64,000 nucleotides of DNA from the NCBI RefSeq assembly GCF_020907985.1, contig NZ_JAJJPA010000004.1:219358-283357 (forward strand). Reading direction: 5' to 3'. This DNA comes from Kitasatospora humi. GTDB taxonomy: Bacteria; Actinomycetota; Actinomycetes; Streptomycetales; Streptomycetaceae. A program made the position numbers and the translations under genes. Of this stretch, positions 33,574 to 41,910 are shown one piece after another; positions within the stretch are counted from its first letter, which is position 1, and every line of letters begins with the position of its first letter. Under the pieces are notes generated by a model. That model saw only the letters and a program-made list of their open reading frames with translations. It was not told the DNA's origin and ran no database searches.

Positions 33574-33678
33574 ACCGGGCTGACGGTCCGTGAGCAGCAC
33601 GGGAACCGGCGTTCGGGCGCCGGACGTTCCCGGTGGTGTCGACCCGGCGTCAGCCCGCCCGAGCCCAGGAGGATCCGC

Positions 33679-35313
33679 ATGCCCGAGCAGCGTCCGGACG
33701 AGCAGCAGCCGGCCGGGGAGCGGCCGGTGCGGGGGCGGTGGCGGCCCGGGCGGCGGCGCTTCCTCGGGCTGGCGGGGGCCGCGGCGGCGGGCGCCGGCCT
33801 GGCGGCCTGCGGGACGGGCGGGCCGACCGGCGCCAAGGCCCGCGTGGCGGCCGGCACACCGGCCGCCACCGCCTCCTCCTCGCCGCACGCCGCCGCCACC
33901 GCACCCCAGCGGGAGAACGACCGGCCCGGCAGCCCCGATTGGCGGATCGGCAACGCCGGACCCGACCGGGCGATCGAGGGTTGGGCGGACCGGGTGAGCG
34001 TGCTGCCTGGAGAAACGTTTGGCCTGCACGTCTCCACGACCGCGCCCGGCTACCGGGTGACGGCCTATCGGATGGGCGACTACGGGGGCGCCCGGGGCCG
34101 TCAGGTCTGGCAGTCCGACCGGCTGCCCGGCAGCCGGCAGTCCGCCGCCTCGACGGACCGGGCGACCAGGATGGTGGCCACCGACTGGGCGCGCAGCACC
34201 CAGGTGGACACCACCGGCTGGCCGGAGGGCAGCTACCTGCTGCGGCTGGACGCGGATGGCGGAGCCGGCCAGCGCTACGTGCCGATCACCGTCCGGTCGG
34301 CGAGCACCGCGGGCAAGCTGGTGGTGGTGAACGCGGTGGCCACCTGGCAGGCCTACAACGAGTGGGGCGGCTACAACCTCTACAACGGGCCGAACGGCGC
34401 CTACGCGACCCGCTCCCTGGTGGTCTCCTTCGACCGCCCGTACCAGTACGACAACGGCGCCGGGCTCTTCCTGGTCTATGAGGCGCCGCTGATCGCGCTG
34501 GCCGAGAAGCTCGGGCTGCCGCTCGCCTACACCACCTCCACCGACCTGGCCGGCACCCCCGACCTGCTCAAGGGCGCCCTGGCGGTGCTCTCGCTCGGGC
34601 ACGACGAGTACTGGTCGCCGGAGCAACGCGCCCACGTCACCGCGGCCCGCGACGCCGGGACCAACGTGGCCGTCCTGGGCGCCAACTGCTGCTTCCGGCG
34701 CGTCCGGTACGAGCCCTCGCCGACCGGCCCGGACCGGCAGGTGGTCTGCTACAAGACCGCCTACCAGGAGGACCCCGGGTTCAGCGCGGGCAAGCCGCCC
34801 ACCAACGACTACCGGGCGGAGCCCGGCGCCGACCCGGAGAGCTCGCTGCTCGGGGTGATCTACGACGGCTACCCGGTGGACGCGCCCTACGTGGTGACCA
34901 ACCCCGGGCACTGGCTGCTGGAGGGCACCGGGGCCAAGGCGGGGGACAGCTTCGCCCATCTGGTCGGCGTGGAGTACGACCGGGTGAACCCGGGCTTCAG
35001 CACGCCCCGGCCGATCGAGGTGCTGGCGCACTCACCGGTGGTCTGCGAGGGCCGCCACAGCTACAGCGACACCGCCTTCTACGCCGCCCCCAGTGGCGCC
35101 GGGGTCTTCGCCAGCGGGACCATGCGCTGGGTGGAGGCGCTGGACGCCACCGGTGACGGCAGCTCGGGGGCCGACCACTCGATGGACGCCCGGGCGGGCG
35201 CCTACACCCAGCAGGTGACCACCAACCTGCTGAAGGCGTTCGCGGCCGGCCCGGCGGGCAGGGCCCACCCGCCGCAGGACAACGTGACGGCGGTCTACGG
35301 GTCCGGGCACTGA
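33679..35313 (+). CDS. N,N-dimethylformamidase beta-subunit-like domain protein, Tat lipoprotein
   Basis: The N-terminus has a twin-arginine signal, 'RPGRRRFLGLAGAAAAGAGLAAC', where the Cys forms a lipobox, so the protein should be exported folded and anchored. The mature part contains 'DWRIGNAGPDRAIEGWADRVSVLPGETFGLHVST' (Ig-like beta domain) and the C-terminal domain. The latter has 'VSFDRPYQYDNGAGLFLVYEAPLIALAEKLG' and 'VLSLGHDEYWSPEQRAHVTAARDAGTNVAVLGANCCFRRVRY', the core of the dimethylformamidase large-subunit family. True DMFase needs a small subunit, which is absent here. Hydrolysis of an amide or glycan is therefore speculative. A 16-bp terminator follows. Confidence 0.8.
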   Translation: MPEQRPDEQQPAGERPVRGRWRPGRRRFLGLAGAAAAGAGLAACGTGGPTGAKARVAAGTPAATASSSPHAAATAPQRENDRPGSPDWRIGNAGPDRAIEGWADRVSVLPGETFGLHVSTTAPGYRVTAYRMGDYGGARGRQVWQSDRLPGSRQSAASTDRATRMVATDWARSTQVDTTGWPEGSYLLRLDADGGAGQRYVPITVRSASTAGKLVVVNAVATWQAYNEWGGYNLYNGPNGAYATRSLVVSFDRPYQYDNGAGLFLVYEAPLIALAEKLGLPLAYTTSTDLAGTPDLLKGALAVLSLGHDEYWSPEQRAHVTAARDAGTNVAVLGANCCFRRVRYEPSPTGPDRQVVCYKTAYQEDPGFSAGKPPTNDYRAEPGADPESSLLGVIYDGYPVDAPYVVTNPGHWLLEGTGAKAGDSFAHLVGVEYDRVNPGFSTPRPIEVLAHSPVVCEGRHSYSDTAFYAAPSGAGVFASGTMRWVEALDATGDGSSGADHSMDARAGAYTQQVTTNLLKAFAAGPAGRAHPPQDNVTAVYGSGH

Positions 35314-35318
35314 GGAAA

Positions 35319-35354
35319 GCGCTGACGGCCGGTCAGCGGACCGGCCGTCAGCGC
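35319..35354. terminator. Bidirectional terminator
   Basis: GCGCTGACGGCCGGTC (35319-35334) pairs perfectly with GACCGGCCGTCAGCGC (35339-35354), with loop AGCG. It separates the convergent Tat lipoprotein and PBP genes. Confidence 0.88.
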
Positions 35355-35369
35355 ACCTCGGTCGCCCGG

Positions 35370-37133
35370 TCAGCCGTTGTTGCCGACCTTCAGCACCTCG
35401 GCCACCGCCGGGGCCGCCGCGTCGGCGCCGAAGTTGCCCTGCAGCACCTCGGCACTGACCGCCAGGTTGTCCCGGTAGCCGGTGAACCAGCTGTTCGGGG
35501 TGACGTTCGGCTGGGTCTCGGCGGTGCCGGTCTTGCCGCCGATCAGGTTGCCGGTGATCCCCTGGAAAGCCTTGAAGCCGGTGCCCGACGGGTCGGTGAC
35601 CACGCTCTTCATCAGCGCCCGCAGCTTGTTCAGCACGTCCGGGGAGAGCTGCTTGGCGGCCGGCTGCTGCTGCATGCCGTCCACCAGGATCGGCTGCTTG
35701 AAGGTGCCGCTCTCCACCGTGGCGGCGATCGAGGCCATCGCCAGCGGGTTCATGGTGATCTTGCCCTGGCCCATGAACTCGCCGGCCGTCTCGTCCTTGC
35801 TCTGGCCCGGGCCCGGGATCCTGCCGTCGGCGTCGGTGATGCCGGTCTTCCAGTTCTGGCCGATGCCGTAGTAGTCCAGCGCCGTCTGGGCCAGGTCACC
35901 GGACTTCAGGGTGGCCAGGCCCTGCTTGATGAAGGCGGTGTTGCAGGAGACCGTGAAGTCCTGGGTGAAGGTGTACTCGTTGTGCGCGTCCGGGAAGTCG
36001 TTCTTGTAGGTCTGGCCGGTGGTGATGTGGTCCGGGCAGGGCATGTTGGCGTTCGGGTCGATCCCGGCCTGCAGCAGCGCGGTGGCCGTGATGATCTTCA
36101 TCGTGGAGCCCGGCGCCGTGACGCCCATGAAGGCCAGGTTGAAGCCGGTGGCCGGGGCGTTGGCGATCGCCAGTACGTGGCCGGTGCTCGGCTCGATCGC
36201 CACCATGCCGGCGTTCGGGATCTTGCCCTGGCCGTTGGCGTACTGCTCGTCCACCGCCTTCTGGGCGGCCGCCTCCAGGCCGGCGTCGATGGTCAGCTTG
36301 ATCGGCTTGCCCGGCTTGGGGTCGATGATGGTGAAGAGCGGCTCCGGCTTGTTCTTCCCGGCGTCGTCCGTGATCACCACGCCGGTGCCGGCGTCGGCCG
36401 GGTCGCCGGTGGTGGTGCCGGACTGGAACTTCTGCAGGACCCCGGCCAGCGACGGGAACTGGGCCAGCGACTGGCCGTTGCGGTCGGTCACCTTGGTCGG
36501 CGGGTTGAACACCTGCTGAGTGGTGATCGTCTCGCCCGGCCCCAACTGCGGGTGGAGCACGGTCGGCGCCCAGTGCACGGCGGCCTTGCCGTCGCTCATC
36601 TTCACCATGCCGACGTAGCCGGTGTAGTTCCAGACGTTGGTGGTGTTGGCGAACTCCACCTTGGACTTGAAGTTCATCAGCACCTGGTCGGCGGGCGCAC
36701 CCGACGGGGACGCCGAGGCCGACGGCGACCCGGCGGCGGTGGGCTTCGCGGACGGCGCGGTGACCGAGCCGGGCGGCGGCGCGGTCGCGGAGGCGAACGC
36801 CGACGGTGTGGTCTGGGCACCCGGCGTCAGGGTCAGCGCGCTCGGCTTCAGGTTGTTCTGGAACGCCGTCAGCGCGGTCAGCGCGGTGGCCGGGTCGTCG
36901 GTCAGCTTGCTGGCCGCGTCCAGGTTGCCGGAGGACCAGGCGGCCAGGAAGTCCTTCTCCCCGGTCGCGGCCAGGTCGGGCGACGGCGGCTCGGCGACCA
37001 CGTGGCGGGGCGGTGCGGCCGAGCTGCCCTTGCTGCTGCCGGATCCGACCAGCGAATACGCTCCATAGCCGCCGGCGGCCACGATGACGACCGCGACGGC
37101 ACTGATGACGGCGGCCTTGGCGCCCTGACGCAT
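35370..37133 (-). CDS. Penicillin-binding protein with NTF2-like N-terminal domain (MecA_N type)
   Basis: From the ATG at 37133 the protein has 587 residues with one N-terminal membrane helix (AAVISAVAVVIVAAGGYGAY). An NTF2-like MecA_N domain follows (about 55-215, 'EKDFLAAWSSGNLDAASKLTDDPATALTALTAFQ'). It is interrupted at about 110-147 by a Pro/Ser/Ala-rich insert. The transpeptidase domain has Ser343 in APGSTMK (Lys346), Ser396-Cys-Asn398 in VSCNTA, and KTGT at 534-537. All catalytic motifs are present, so it should cross-link peptidoglycan. MecA_N domains are common in PBPs of low beta-lactam affinity, but affinity cannot be judged here. It is a single gene. Confidence 0.88.
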   Translation of the reverse strand: MRQGAKAAVISAVAVVIVAAGGYGAYSLVGSGSSKGSSAAPPRHVVAEPPSPDLAATGEKDFLAAWSSGNLDAASKLTDDPATALTALTAFQNNLKPSALTLTPGAQTTPSAFASATAPPPGSVTAPSAKPTAAGSPSASASPSGAPADQVLMNFKSKVEFANTTNVWNYTGYVGMVKMSDGKAAVHWAPTVLHPQLGPGETITTQQVFNPPTKVTDRNGQSLAQFPSLAGVLQKFQSGTTTGDPADAGTGVVITDDAGKNKPEPLFTIIDPKPGKPIKLTIDAGLEAAAQKAVDEQYANGQGKIPNAGMVAIEPSTGHVLAIANAPATGFNLAFMGVTAPGSTMKIITATALLQAGIDPNANMPCPDHITTGQTYKNDFPDAHNEYTFTQDFTVSCNTAFIKQGLATLKSGDLAQTALDYYGIGQNWKTGITDADGRIPGPGQSKDETAGEFMGQGKITMNPLAMASIAATVESGTFKQPILVDGMQQQPAAKQLSPDVLNKLRALMKSVVTDPSGTGFKAFQGITGNLIGGKTGTAETQPNVTPNSWFTGYRDNLAVSAEVLQGNFGADAAAPAVAEVLKVGNNG

Positions 37134-37271
37134 GGTGCTGCTCCCGGAGGACGAGTGAATGGGACAACACAGCCTAAGCACAGGATTTCGGTGGTCCTGC
37201 CGGAGGAGGGTGCTCGTGACACAGCTGGTACACACCCTGACAGTCCGTCGGTTCAAGGGTGCGGTCCGTTG

Positions 37272-39128
37272 CTAGATCCAGCTGGTGAACCACATCCGGG
37301 CGCGCCAGTCGTCCATCGGAATCACCTGACCGGTGTACAGCGGGTAGAAGTAGAGGAAGTTCCAGACGATCAGCAGCACCAGCACACCTGCCGCCGCGCT
37401 GCCCACCAGCCGCCGTTCGGGGGTCGCCCCGGCTGGTCCGATCAGCGCGCCGACCAGCATGGTCACCGCCAGCACGATGAACGGCACGAAGGCCACCGCG
37501 TAGAACAGGAAGATGGTCCGGCTCTGGTACTCGAACCACGGCAGGAACCCGGCGCCGAGCCCGCAGAGCACCGCCCCGGCCCGCCAGTCCCGGCGCAGCG
37601 CCCACCGGTACAGGCAGTAGGCCAGCGCCGCCACCCCCGCCCACCAGAGCAGCGGGGTGCCGATCGCCAGCACCTCCGAGGCGCACTCGCTCGCCGAGCA
37701 GCCGCTCTGCCCGAACTTGGGCGACTGGTAGTAGAAGGAGACCGGGCGGCCGAGCACCAGCCAGCTCCACGGGTTGGACTGGTACAGGTGCGGGCTGTGC
37801 AGGTTGACGTTGAAGTCGTACATCTGCGAGTGGTAGTGCCACAGGGACCGCAGGCCCTCCGGCACCCAGGTCATGTCCACCCGGAACGGCATCTTCACCC
37901 TGCCGGCCAACGGCAGCGTGACGTACTCGGTGGAGATGCCGCGCCGGCCCACCGCCCAGTCCCGCCCGTAGCCGCCCATGCCGGGCTTCGTGCTACTGGC
38001 CAGCCAGCCCGACCAGGAGGCCAGGTAGACGCCGGCCGAGACCACCACGATCGAGGCGAAGGCGGGCAGGCCGTCCCGGAGCAGGGTGGTCCGGTACGGC
38101 CGCCGGGCCCCGGCCAGCCTGCGCGCGCCCAGGTCCCAGAAGACGGTCATCAGGCCGAAGAAGGCCGCCACGTACATCCCGCTCCACTTGGTGGAGCAGG
38201 CCAGTCCGACGCACACCCCGGCCGCCAGCCGGTACGGGCGCAGCCCCAGCCGCATCCGGTGGGCCAGTGCGGCGTCCGGGCCGTCGCCCAGGCGGCGGGC
38301 GATCCGGGCCCGGGTGCGGTCCCGGTCCAGCAGCAGGAACCCGAACCCGGCCAGGATCCAGAACATGACGATCAGGTCGAGCAGCGCGGTGCGGCTCATC
38401 ACGAAGTGCAGGCCGTCCACCGACAGCAGCAGCCCGGCCACGCAGCCCAGCAGGGTGGAGCGGAACAGCCGGCGGGCGATCCGGGCGATCATCAGGATCG
38501 AGGCGGTGCCCAGCAGCGCCACCATGAACCGCCAGCCGAACGGATGCATGCCGAAGAAGTGCTCACCCAGGCCGATGATCCACTTGCCGACCGGCGGATG
38601 GACGACGAACGCCGGATCGGACTTGAACGGGATCACCTGCGGGTGGCCGACGATCTGGGCGTTGGCGGTGTCCGGCCAGTTGGTCTCGAAGCCGCCGTGC
38701 CAGAGCGCGTAGGCGTCCTTGGCGTAGTACGTCTCGTCGAAGATGATCCCGTCGGGGCTGCTCAGGTGCCAGAACCGCAGCAGCCCGCCGAAGAGCGCCA
38801 CCAGCAGCGGCCCCAGCCACCCCGACCAGCGGCAGAGCCAGGACCACAGGCCGTCCGGGAGACGGATCCCGACCCGCAGCAGCAGCGGCGAGGGAGCCAC
38901 CACCGCCGGGGTCACCCCGGGCCCGTCCGGCATCGGGGGCACCAGGCGCTGCGCCGCCGGGACCGGCGCGGGCGCCCGGTAGCCGAAGGCGGCCAGCCGG
39001 CGCACCCAGGGAGCGCGGGCTCCGGGTATCGCCGCGTCGCCGAGGTCCTGCTCGTCCACCGGGCCGACTCCCGCGGTGGTCTCGACCACCGTCGTCTCGG
39101 CCCCCGTCTCGCCAGTCACCCGCCACAT
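37272..39128 (-). CDS. pmt: Dolichyl-phosphate-mannose--protein mannosyltransferase (PMT, GT39)
   Basis: The 618-residue protein has the GT39 hallmark 'RFWHLSSPDGIIFDETYYAKDAYAL', with the catalytic Asp-Glu pair FDE in the first external loop. It also has 'FVVHPPVGKWIIGLGEHFFGMHPFGWRFMVALLG', 'SRTALLDLIVMFW' and about eleven membrane segments. In actinobacteria Pmt transfers mannose from polyprenyl-phosphate-mannose to Ser/Thr of proteins being exported by Sec. In Streptomyces it is needed for phage receptors and antibiotic tolerance. The ATG at 39128 is used; a GTG three codons in is possible. It is divergent from rsmI across about 100 bases. Confidence 0.9.
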   Translation of the reverse strand: MWRVTGETGAETTVVETTAGVGPVDEQDLGDAAIPGARAPWVRRLAAFGYRAPAPVPAAQRLVPPMPDGPGVTPAVVAPSPLLLRVGIRLPDGLWSWLCRWSGWLGPLLVALFGGLLRFWHLSSPDGIIFDETYYAKDAYALWHGGFETNWPDTANAQIVGHPQVIPFKSDPAFVVHPPVGKWIIGLGEHFFGMHPFGWRFMVALLGTASILMIARIARRLFRSTLLGCVAGLLLSVDGLHFVMSRTALLDLIVMFWILAGFGFLLLDRDRTRARIARRLGDGPDAALAHRMRLGLRPYRLAAGVCVGLACSTKWSGMYVAAFFGLMTVFWDLGARRLAGARRPYRTTLLRDGLPAFASIVVVSAGVYLASWSGWLASSTKPGMGGYGRDWAVGRRGISTEYVTLPLAGRVKMPFRVDMTWVPEGLRSLWHYHSQMYDFNVNLHSPHLYQSNPWSWLVLGRPVSFYYQSPKFGQSGCSASECASEVLAIGTPLLWWAGVAALAYCLYRWALRRDWRAGAVLCGLGAGFLPWFEYQSRTIFLFYAVAFVPFIVLAVTMLVGALIGPAGATPERRLVGSAAAGVLVLLIVWNFLYFYPLYTGQVIPMDDWRARMWFTSWI

Positions 39129-39230
39129 CGTAGGGGCGGGAACCGGGAGCCGAGGCCTCGTGCCGGGCAGCTGCCCGGAACGTCCCGATACGCGTTGGGC
39201 CGGTCGCGCCGGGCCTGACAGGATGGCCCT

Positions 39231-40076
39231 GTGACAGGAGTACTCGTTCTCGCAGGCACCCCCATCGGCGACGTCTCGGACGCCCCGCCCCGGCTGCTCA
39301 CCGAGCTGGCCGAGGCGGACGTGATCGCCGCCGAGGACACCCGCCGCCTGCGCCGGCTCACCCAGGCGCTCGGGATCACCCCGGCCGGGCGGGTGCTCTC
39401 CTACTTCGAGGGCAACGAGGTCGGCCGCACCCCCGAGCTGGTCGAGGCGCTCACCGGCGGAGCCCGGGTGCTGCTGGTCACCGACGCCGGGATGCCCTCG
39501 GTCTCCGACCCCGGCTACCGGCTGGTCGCCGCGGCCGTCGAGGCGGGCATCCGGGTCACCGCGGTGCCCGGCCCGTCCGCCGTGCTCACCGCCCTGGCGC
39601 TGTCCGCGCTGCCGGTCGACCGCTTCACCTTCGAGGGCTTCCTGCCGCGCAAGACCGGCGACCGGGCCCGGGCCCTGGCCGAGATCGCGGCCGAACCGCG
39701 CACCATGGTCTTCTTCGAGGCCCCGCACCGGATCGCCGAGACCCTGGCCGCGATGGCCGAGGCGTTCGGCGCCGACCGCCCGGCCGCGGTCTGCCGGGAG
39801 CTGACCAAGACGTACGAGGAGGTCAAGCGCGGTCCGATCGGCGAACTGGCCGCCTGGGCCGCCGACGGGGTGCGGGGCGAGATCACCGTGGTGGTCGGCG
39901 GCGCCCCGCCCGCCGCCCCGGCGCAGCTCACCCCCGCCGAGCTGGCCGCCCGGGTGGCAGACCGGGAGGCGGCGGGGGAGCGCCGCAAGGAGGCCATCGC
40001 GGCGGTCGCCGCCGAGCTCGGACTGCCCAAGCGGGAGGTCTTCGACGCGGTGGTGGCTGCCAAGCACACCGCGTGA
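39231..40076 (+). CDS. rsmI: 16S rRNA (cytidine(1402)-2'-O)-methyltransferase
   Basis: The protein is a complete RsmI of 281 residues: 'LVLAGTPIGDVSDAPPRLLTELAEADVIAAEDTRRLRRL', 'SYFEGNE', the SAM-binding 'VLLVTDAGMPSVSDPGYRLV', 'VPGPSAVLTALALSALPVDRFTFEGFLPRK' and 'FFEAPHRIAETL'. It methylates the ribose of C1402 in the P-site region of 16S rRNA. The start is a GTG at 39231. Its location beside the divergent pmt gene is the standard streptomycete order. Confidence 0.94.
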   Translation: MTGVLVLAGTPIGDVSDAPPRLLTELAEADVIAAEDTRRLRRLTQALGITPAGRVLSYFEGNEVGRTPELVEALTGGARVLLVTDAGMPSVSDPGYRLVAAAVEAGIRVTAVPGPSAVLTALALSALPVDRFTFEGFLPRKTGDRARALAEIAAEPRTMVFFEAPHRIAETLAAMAEAFGADRPAAVCRELTKTYEEVKRGPIGELAAWAADGVRGEITVVVGGAPPAAPAQLTPAELAARVADREAAGERRKEAIAAVAAELGLPKREVFDAVVAAKHTA

Positions 40077-40270
40077 CGACCGCGCGCGGACGGACCTCGC
40101 CCGACCCGATCCGGGCGCGTACCGTGGAGTGATGGACGTCAGAGGCACCCCCACACAATCGGGCGCCAGGTAAAGCGAGGACCTGAGAAACCCCGGCTGA
40201 GCTGCGGCTTCGTCGGCCCTTCGTACAGGGATCCCCAACTCCCCGCCAATTCTCGGCAAGTCGGGCATCG

Positions 40271-40331
40271 CAACGGGCCCGTTGGGCATTCCATCGGATG
40301 GAAAGACCCGCCCGGACGACCGTCCGGCGGG
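40271..40331 (+). promoter_or_regulatory. Cluster of three hairpins in the leader of the zinc-ribbon gene
   Basis: In the 270-base gap after rsmI, three consecutive foldable elements lie just before the ribosome binding site. They are CAACGGGCCCGTTG (40271-40284), TTCCAT-CGG-ATGGAA (40289-40303) and CCCGCC-C-GGAC/GTCC-GGCGGG (40307-40331). CAGGGAG and the ATG follow. The remainder of the gap (40077-40270) shows no gene. A cis-acting RNA is possible; no known riboswitch consensus was recognised. Confidence 0.4.
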
Positions 40332-40346
40332 CGCAGGGAGACCGCG

Positions 40347-40835
40347 ATGAGCGACACAATCGGTAGCCCGCAGCAGGGCGGCGGCACCCCGGCAACCGGC
40401 CCTTCGACGTTGCAGGCCGATGCGGCCCGGGGACCCGTCCCCACCGTCCGTGAGGCGTACTCCTTCGTCTGCCTCAACTGCGGGTACGGCTGGGAACAGG
40501 CGTACCAGATCGAGCACCACAAGGACCGCGACGGCAAGCAGAAGATCCTCTACCGCGCCAACGGGGTCCGGGTGCCCTCCCCGCTGCTCCAGCCGACCTG
40601 CCCCGGCTGCGGCGGCCACACCGTGCGGATCATGCGGGAAGGCCGGGTGGCCAGCACCCGCAGGTCCTCGACGTACGCGGCGCCAGGTTACGCGTTCTAC
40701 GCCGAACCGCCGGACGCGCTCGTGTCCAACCCGTACGCGCAGTACGCCGGGCTGGCCGGACCCGCCGACGACGGTGCCCGCAGGCCCCGTCGGCTGCGGC
40801 GGCACTGGTACCAGTTCTGGCTGCCGCGCTCGTAG
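40347..40835 (+). CDS. Conserved zinc-ribbon protein of unknown function
   Basis: The 162-residue product has a disordered head and one zinc ribbon: 'EAYSFVCLNCGYGWEQAYQIEHHKD' (CLNC) and 'LQPTCPGCGGHTVRIMREG' (CPGC). A short Arg-rich tail ending 'RRLRRHWYQFWLPRS' follows. This gene is conserved between rsmI and tatD in streptomycetes, but I know no function. The four Cys suggest Zn2+ binding in a nucleic-acid- or protein-binding role. The start is the ATG behind CAGGGAG. Its structured leader is described separately. Confidence 0.75.
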   Translation: MSDTIGSPQQGGGTPATGPSTLQADAARGPVPTVREAYSFVCLNCGYGWEQAYQIEHHKDRDGKQKILYRANGVRVPSPLLQPTCPGCGGHTVRIMREGRVASTRRSSTYAAPGYAFYAEPPDALVSNPYAQYAGLAGPADDGARRPRRLRRHWYQFWLPRS

Positions 40836-40904
40836 CGTCCGTCTGCGGACCCCCGGCACCCAAGGGCCCCGTCGGCGCGGCGGGGCCCGGCTAGGCTCTG
40901 GGCC

Positions 40905-41780
40905 ATGGCTGCCAAGGACGACCGCTCCACCCCGCCCCCGCTGCCCGCCCCGCTCGCGGTGCCGGTGGCCGACTCCCACACCCACCTCGACATGCAGTCC
41001 GGCACCCCGGCCGAGGGGCTGGCCAAGGCGGCCTCGGTGGGCGTCACCACGGTGGTCCAGGTCGGCTGCGACCTGCCCGGCTCGCGCTGGGCCGCCGAGC
41101 TGGCCGCCGAGTTCGAACAGGTGCACGCGGCCGTCGCGCTGCACCCCAACGAGGCACCGCGGATCGTGCTCGGAGACCCGGACGCCTGGTCGGGCCGGCG
41201 GCGCCCGCCCGGCGGCTCGGCCGCGCTGGACGAGGCGCTGGCCGAGATCGACCGGCTGGCCGCCCTGCCGCAGGTGCGCGCCGTCGGCGAGACCGGCCTC
41301 GACTACTTCCGCACCGGCCCCGAGGGGGTGGAGATCCAGAAGGAGTCGTTCCGCCGCCACATCGAGATCGCCAAACGGCACGGCAAGGCCCTGGTGATCC
41401 ACGACCGGGACGCCCACGAGGACGTGATCGAGGTGCTGCTCGCCGAGGGCGCCCCCGAGCGGACCGTCTTCCACTGCTACTCCGGCGACGCCGCGATGGC
41501 CAAGCTCTGCGCCGAGCACGGCTGGTACCTGTCGTTCGCCGGACCGGTCACCTTCAAGGCCAACCAGCCGCTGCGCGACGCACTGGCCGTCACGCCGCCG
41601 GACCGGATCCTGGTCGAGACCGACGCCCCCTTCCTCACCCCGCACCCCTACCGCGGCCGGCCCAACGCGCCCTACCTGATCCCGGTCACGGTCCGCTCGA
41701 TGGCCGAGACGCTGGGGCTCGGCGAGGACGAGCTGTGCACGGCGATCGCCGCCAACACCGCCCGCGCCTTCGGCTACTGA
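40905..41780 (+). CDS. tatD: TatD-family metal-dependent hydrolase
   Basis: The 291-residue TIM-barrel metal hydrolase begins 'PVADSHTHLDMQ' (His-x-His), with 'VGETGLDYFRTGPEG', 'KRHGKALVIHDRDAHEDVIEVL' and 'TVFHCYSGDAAMAKLCAEHGWYLSFAGPVTFK'. It ends 'LVETDAPFLTPHPYRGRPNAP'. Members are Mg2+-dependent 3'-5' DNA exonucleases implicated in repair of oxidised DNA and apoptosis-like DNA turnover; some act on D-aminoacyl-tRNA. A short Arg/Pro insert (SGRRRPPGGSA) lies in a surface loop. The last codons, AFGY and stop, are the first copy of a 32-bp tandem repeat. Confidence 0.9.
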   Translation: MAAKDDRSTPPPLPAPLAVPVADSHTHLDMQSGTPAEGLAKAASVGVTTVVQVGCDLPGSRWAAELAAEFEQVHAAVALHPNEAPRIVLGDPDAWSGRRRPPGGSAALDEALAEIDRLAALPQVRAVGETGLDYFRTGPEGVEIQKESFRRHIEIAKRHGKALVIHDRDAHEDVIEVLLAEGAPERTVFHCYSGDAAMAKLCAEHGWYLSFAGPVTFKANQPLRDALAVTPPDRILVETDAPFLTPHPYRGRPNAPYLIPVTVRSMAETLGLGEDELCTAIAANTARAFGY

Positions 41781-41893
41781 GCTCCTGCCCCGGCCGGGCC
41801 TTCGGCTGCTGAGCCCCTGCCGCGGCCGGGCCTTCGGCTGCTGAGCCGCTGCCCCGGCCGGGCCTTCGGCTGCTGAGCCCCTGCCCCGGCACG
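41766..41893. repeat. Tandem repeat, four units of exactly 32 bp, first unit includes the tatD stop
   Basis: Units start with GCCTTCGGCT at 41766, 41798, 41830 and 41862. Copy 1 encodes the final AFGY of tatD (with TACTGA). Copies 2-4 have TGCTGA and fill the gap to rsmA. The near-identity of copies 2-4 suggests recent expansion. Confidence 0.9.
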
Positions 41894-41910
41894 GCCGGTA
41901 GCCTTACCCG

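Noticed and set aside
33679..35313. Functional dimethylformamidase
   Set aside because: Only the large-subunit-like domain is present, fused to a Tat lipoprotein signal; the small subunit is absent, so the enzyme name was not used as a function call.
35982..39218. Plus-strand open frame of over 1000 codons antisense to the PBP and pmt genes
   Set aside because: Composition is that of a GC shadow frame (runs of Arg, Gln, Gly, His); both minus-strand genes have complete catalytic motifs.
40077..40346. Known c-di-AMP or other named riboswitch
   Set aside because: Hairpins are visible, but I could not match the conserved core of any named class, so only a generic structured leader is reported.
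39129..41645. Very long open frame on the minus strand continuing upstream of the pmt gene across rsmI, the zinc-ribbon gene and tatD
   Set aside because: Only 37272-39128 has protein family features; the rest is antisense to well-supported plus-strand genes and reflects high GC with few stop codons.
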